NCBI GenBank assembly: GCA_034620365.1
Contig: JAQGEQ010000094.1
Location: forward strand, 62,001 to 126,000
Length of the DNA stretch: 64,000 nucleotides
Direction of reading: 5' to 3'
Source: Pegea sp. RAD2-039
Lineage: Eukaryota; Chordata; Thaliacea; Salpida; Salpidae
Position 1 is the stretch's first letter; each line of letters opens with the position of its first letter. Under the pieces are notes generated by a model. That model did no database searches, was not told the origin of the DNA, and saw nothing but the letters and a program-made list of their open reading frames with translations. Position numbers and translations under genes: made by a program. Shown one piece after another: positions 58,976-64,000 of this stretch.

Positions 58976-61900
58976 AAGTGACGTCACAACATCATGACGT
59001 CATCACGTCTAGACGTTACTACACTAAGTACAAATATGAAATTGAAAATGAGGCTTCAACTATCAAGTTCTTTTATTTTTTGTTGTTTCTCTTTTTATTA
59101 TTTCTTTTCTTTTCTTTTTTTTGTAATTTAACAATTTGCTTTATACCACATGATGACTAGCTGGTCTCTGATTGGTTGATTTTTGCATGTGATGGTTGAA
59201 TGCTTTCAATTTCTTGTTTTTGTGGCACTTCTTAAATTGAAAACCAACTGGGACCTTTCCCTCGTACTTATCTTCTTTTAGCTTTAGTAACATCTAAATA
59301 TTTATATATTTTGGTTCTTACTAATCACGTGACCAAGCTAGACTCTATTTTCTCTGAATTATTTTGATTTTTTTAAATCATCAGGACAACTTACATCTTT
59401 CAAAGTTCAAATCTTTTTCGAATTTTCATTTATCTTTTATTGTACAATTATTAATAATATTATAATCTTTTTGATCCATCCAAATTAAAACTTGATTTAT
59501 CTATTTGAAATCTGCAGAGTTCATTTCTTCATTTTCTTCTTGCAATTGAACAAGTTTTTTTGAAGAAACAACTTCTCTGTATCTTTTAGTAAACTATTTA
59601 TCAAAATAAAATTTGATTAAATTTATAAACAAAAGCAAGTTGTGAATAATTTCAAATTTTATTTGTTTTAAAATCATTCAAATTATTTGATAACAACTGA
59701 TTGAATATAGGAGTCAAATTTCTTACATCAACAACACCGGAATATTTGTACTAAGCTTACATTCAAGCTTTATTGTTTGTAACTTCGTAACTCAAACCTT
59801 TTTGATCAGGTGGTTTTTATCATTTATATTTTCTATTTGATAAGTAAATAAAATGTTTATCAAAAGTAAATATAATGACTGAATTATTTTTCAGATAAAA
59901 ACTGTTTATGTTTTCGCATATTTAAAGAGTTAAAAGTCTTTCAATTTCTAAAACTTTCTTTAAAAAAGTCTTGATGTTTTCAAGTATTTTTCTAAAGATT
60001 AAGTTTGAAATGAGAACTATTTAATGAGTATTTTGAGAGGAACATAGGACTTTAAAGACGCAGTTTGACCTGAAACTTTTTCAAGAAGTGCCGACTATTA
60101 AACGCCAGAGTTGTTTGTAAAACGAAATTTCTTAACAGGAAGAAGCTCTTTCATATTCAGCTTCAAATTCAATTCAATTTTTAAATTCAATTCAACTTTT
60201 TAAAGAAGTTGTTAAACTATTTAAAGAGTTTATAGTATCAAGTTGTTAGATTTCAACAAATATATATCAAAAAATCTAGATTGTCAACAAATCGTCAACT
60301 AAATTAAAAATATAAATTGTATTTTTTATAAAAAAATTATCAGCTGTTTGAGAAGCTGGTAGTTATAGAGAATAAAAAATTAATTTGAAAGAAAAATTAG
60401 AGGTAAAATTTAAACCTGTCTAGTTGCACAAATAATTCCTTATCAAGTTTTTTTCTACTAATTTTTAAAGCTAACATTTAATTAGCTCTTTTTTGCTATG
60501 AAACAAATTAATAATTTAATACAGTTTGTAGTTCTTTTTAGATTAAAAGACCAAAGTAGCATTTGAAGCTTATATAGAAACTTTTAAGGATTTGTTTAGA
60601 GAAATATAAAATATTTTCCTACTTAATTGTAACGACGAATATCCAAGAATTTGTTATTTCTTGTACTAATGTTGTTTAGTAGATAATATGAATGAGAAAA
60701 TTATCTTGAAACAAAACATTTAACTTTTTTTTTTATTACTATTAAACATAATTAACGACTTTAAATAAATATAAAACAAATAATCAAAAAAAGTTTACAA
60801 AATTTGAACAACTTTAATTAATCATCTCAGAGCTAATATCAGTTTTTAATGATATTAAAAATAATTGAGGCACTAAAACAAACCCAAATATTCTTGTGAT
60901 CTTGCTCGGTGATCCAGTATAGCAAGATGCTAGATGAATTAAGTTTCACTTACAAAGCATTTGTTTACAAGAATTAAAAAAATATTTATTACAGATATCT
61001 CACAGCTAAATAGCTAATGAAGATAAATTAATAAAAGGTTAATAGGACCTAAAATAAGAAATTAAAGTCATAAGCTCTATATATATCATATTGAGTTTGG
61101 AACTTTGGAGATTTGTTTCACTATATAAGACAAGAACATAAGCTGATTTGCCAATATCAGTCAAATAAAATTCTGTCGAATTGAATTATGACTGCTTGAG
61201 ACAAGTTTTCGGTTAAAGTAAAAATTGAAGGTTACTTTTATATCTGATATTGTAGTAAAGGGAATACTTAAAAATCATTTTTTATAAACTCCGGTTGTTG
61301 ATAAACTTCCATTTTCAAACTGAAATACTCCGAGTCGTTATTTTTTACTCTTAAAACACACAGAATTGACGCAAAATCTAAATCAAAAGACAATTAGTTA
61401 TCAATAAGTGAAACCTTGAAAAGGTTTTTAAATATTTTAATCAGTTGCTTATGAACGTTTATGAACAACTATCCTCAGCTGTTATTCCATGATAAGCGTC
61501 GAGACTTGAAGTCTTCTCGATTCTTAGATTCACAAAATCTTTTGCAGAATTTTTTCTGTACTTAATCGAGAAGACAACAGCAGAAAACTGTAAAGAAAAT
61601 TATTTTCGCAAAATTTACATTTTATTTATTTGTTTTAGAATTAAATTATCAAGAATATAAAATTTAAAAGTTTATTGAGAGCTAGAAACAAATATCTAAG
61701 ACCTTTCAATTATCTTTTTGCTGATAATATTTGTTTTTTGTTCGCTATAAAAGCTGTTGGTTTTGTAACTCGCGGTCGCGTGTTAGATAAATGAACATTT
61801 TGGAAGTACAATTTAGGTTTGTTGCCTCTTTTCTTATAACTTGAATCGTTTTGAGAAATCCTTAAATCTTTCTCGGTGAGCAATCCAGACAAGGAAACAG

Positions 61901-64000
61901 TGAATATAATTCTTCTGAAGTAGCTAGTCACGTATTAATGATACAGGTAGTCTTAAACAAGGTTTAGAAACCCAATTTCATCACTACAAAAAGCAAGTTT
62001 TATGTAGCCTCCTTTACTTTGTCATATTTAGCTTTTTATTCATAATTTACTTCTAGAATGTTTTTTTTGTTAATCCTAAATTGTGAACATAAGACCTTTC
62101 AGTCATCTCTTTGATCGTAAAATTAGGTTTTTGTCCGCTACAAGAGAATTTGTTACTCCCAGTCAATAATAAATAAATTAAGCTCAAAGCCATCATGATT
62201 AAAACCAGTAAACACGAAACTGATTGTAATAAGACAATGAATTAAAGCAACCAAATTTTAAATACAAGAATTTAGAAGTGAATTTACAGGTCGTAGCAAC
62301 TAATAGCCCCAAGACGCTTTTAAGTTCCGTAAACATCTTTTGAGTCACTCACTTTATCTATTACAAATAAACTTTTGTCATCTACTTTCAATATTTTAGT
62401 TTATATTTACAATTAGCCTTCATTACTTTTGAAATTCCTTTTGCGCAAAAGTTAAAAAGTCCATTTTGTTTCTTATCAGAAAATGTAGCTGGTAGCCTAT
62501 TAGTTCTATTTTCAATCATACCTCACGTATTGAAATCTCTATTTTCTTTCTACAAGTTTCGACATTTTTTGTATTTTTAAATACTTTTATTGAAACAACG
62601 AAAATATTTAAAAACTTTTCTTTATAAAATCAAATAAAACAATTTTCTTTAAAAAAGAATGAGATGAAAGCTCTGAAAATTTTAAAGTTTGTTTAACTAC
62701 GTTATTAAATCATTCAAAAACTAAAACCCTACATTTAAAAATTGACAAAAATTATTAATTGGTTACTCATCATCATAATAAAGAATCTTAAGCTATATTG
62801 AAGTTGAAACTTTTTATAATAAGATATCAATTTCATTTTTCAAACCCTTACATCATTGATCTATCTGGAAACAAGCAAAGAAACCTATTAACTTAATCTA
62901 ATTAATTTTGATCATTTTAAATATATGTAATTCCAATTTAAATTTCAGTGAATTCAAGATTAAAATCAATCGACAGTCGGTAGAAAACTAATTTATAAAA
63001 AAAACGTTTACTAAAATGAAGACAACTAATTAAACTTATCAGTATGTGATCTGTTCATTAACATCATTACTTTCAAAAACTTAATCACTTTTCAGTAAAA
63101 TGATAATGTGGAAAATGCTATCATTTCAATTTCTTTGCTTAAAGTGAAATGAAAACCTGGAAATACTAAAATTCCAACAGAAGTATGTATCTCAGTCATG
63201 TGGAAATCAAACTGATGCAACTGACAATAAGGATGACAAGCAATCATTCACATCAACTAGTTCTAATGTTTATTTATTTAGAACTATTTTGTTGTCATTT
63301 TATAACTTTGTCATAAAATAAACTATTTCAACTTACTCACTAATAGTTACACAAAACTATTGTCTAAAATAACATCTTTAAAGAATTAAGTGAAATCGAT
63401 GCACTAATACTCGAGCAGTCTTTCCTTAACTTTATTTTAACGTTTGTTAAATGATTCTTCTTCAAATATCAAAACCTTAGAATATGCTTCACAAAAAAGT
63501 TCTCTGCAAATTTTTGTATAAATATTTTATTTTTGGATTAAAATTAATAAGCTATTGACAAACTAATGTAATAACTTCTACTCAAAGTAAACAGCTAAAT
63601 TTACAATAGGATTGAAAAATTGTAAATAAATGAACTTAAATTGTTTTTTTAAGAAATTTAAGTTTTTAATCTAATGAACTTATAACAATTAAAAGAAAAA
63701 GACAAAAGAATATCAACAACAAAAACAGATAGTTTGTCTAGAACACAGATCGGTCAGAGAAGAAAAAGTCGGTGAAAACTTCGGTTAGATTTTATCTTTC
63801 ACGAACTGTTAGAGTCTCTGTAAAATAACAAAATTTGTAAAGCTGTGAGTTGCGCAAAAACCATTCAGGTTTGAACTTAACTTTATTTAATTTTTTAAGC
63901 TTAATTAAACTGAAAAATTCAAATTAATATTAATAGGAAGTAAACATTGTTAAAGAAAATAATTACTTGTGGTTTTCCGTTGATACAGATGCTGTTATGC
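58976..64000. other. AT-rich non-coding stretch to the window edge
   Basis: 3' flank of UBL3, then about 4 kb with no gene I can support. A diverged direct repeat pair at 61.7 and 62.1 kb is listed separately. Confidence 0.5.
61698..62180 (+). repeat. Diverged direct repeat pair
   Basis: 61698-61795 and 62091-62180 are similar: both start AAGACCTTTCA, then ATC-TTTG, TTTTTGT-CGCTA-AA and TTTGT-ACTC. They lie about 390 bases apart in the same orientation. They may be two pieces of an old repeat. No coding potential is seen. Confidence 0.55.

Overview
The window is nuclear DNA from an animal, roughly three quarters A+T by eye. Genes are interrupted by short spliceosomal introns and separated by long, gene-poor AT-rich stretches. 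The gene set (MICU-type mitochondrial calcium uptake regulator, HAUS4, NDUFA12, TOM1-like VHS/GAT protein, Gal3ST-type sulfotransferase, CUB receptor, two 14-3-3 proteins, UBL3, ZNF280/POGZ-type zinc-finger protein) is metazoan. My best guess is a tunicate. Three things point that way: deuterostome-like families, 3' splice acceptors a few bases before many start codons (as expected with spliced-leader trans-splicing), and great abundance of the palindrome TGACGTCA, which I associate from memory with ascidian DNA. The species is not determined.

Layout. 1-1.1 kb: minus-strand fragment of a non-LTR retrotransposon reverse transcriptase. 2.3-3.1 kb: intronless inositol polyphosphate multikinase (+). 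5.2-8.3 kb: MICU3-like gene (-), 11 coding exons, one intron of the U12 AT-AC class. 14.1-15.7 kb: intronless C2H2 zinc-finger gene (-). 11.3, 20.1 and 22.0 kb: three 5'-truncated 3' ends of the same LINE family. 25.3-27.4 kb: HAUS4 and NDUFA12, same strand, 132 bp apart, a candidate operon. 31.4-34.8 kb: TOM1-like gene (+) convergent with a Gal3ST-like gene (-). About 39.6-39.9 kb: a GC-rich island unlike its surroundings. 41.1-43.9 kb: two-CUB transmembrane receptor (-). 44.9 kb: tRNA-Arg(TCG). 46.0-47.9 kb (-) and 51.0-52.8 kb (+): two divergently transcribed 14-3-3 paralogs, both 259 aa. 57.8-59.0 kb: UBL3 (+). The rest is AT-rich sequence with weak repeats and no gene I can support.

The multi-exon models were built by hand: each exon joins the next in phase at GT-AG borders (AT-AC in one case), and the joined proteins match their families end to end. 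I could not run alignments, so exon borders are predictions. The strongest unexplained signal is TGACGTCA. I count 44 exact copies where fewer than one is expected from composition. They lie in exons, introns and intergenic DNA alike, and 41 of them fall in the right half of the window.
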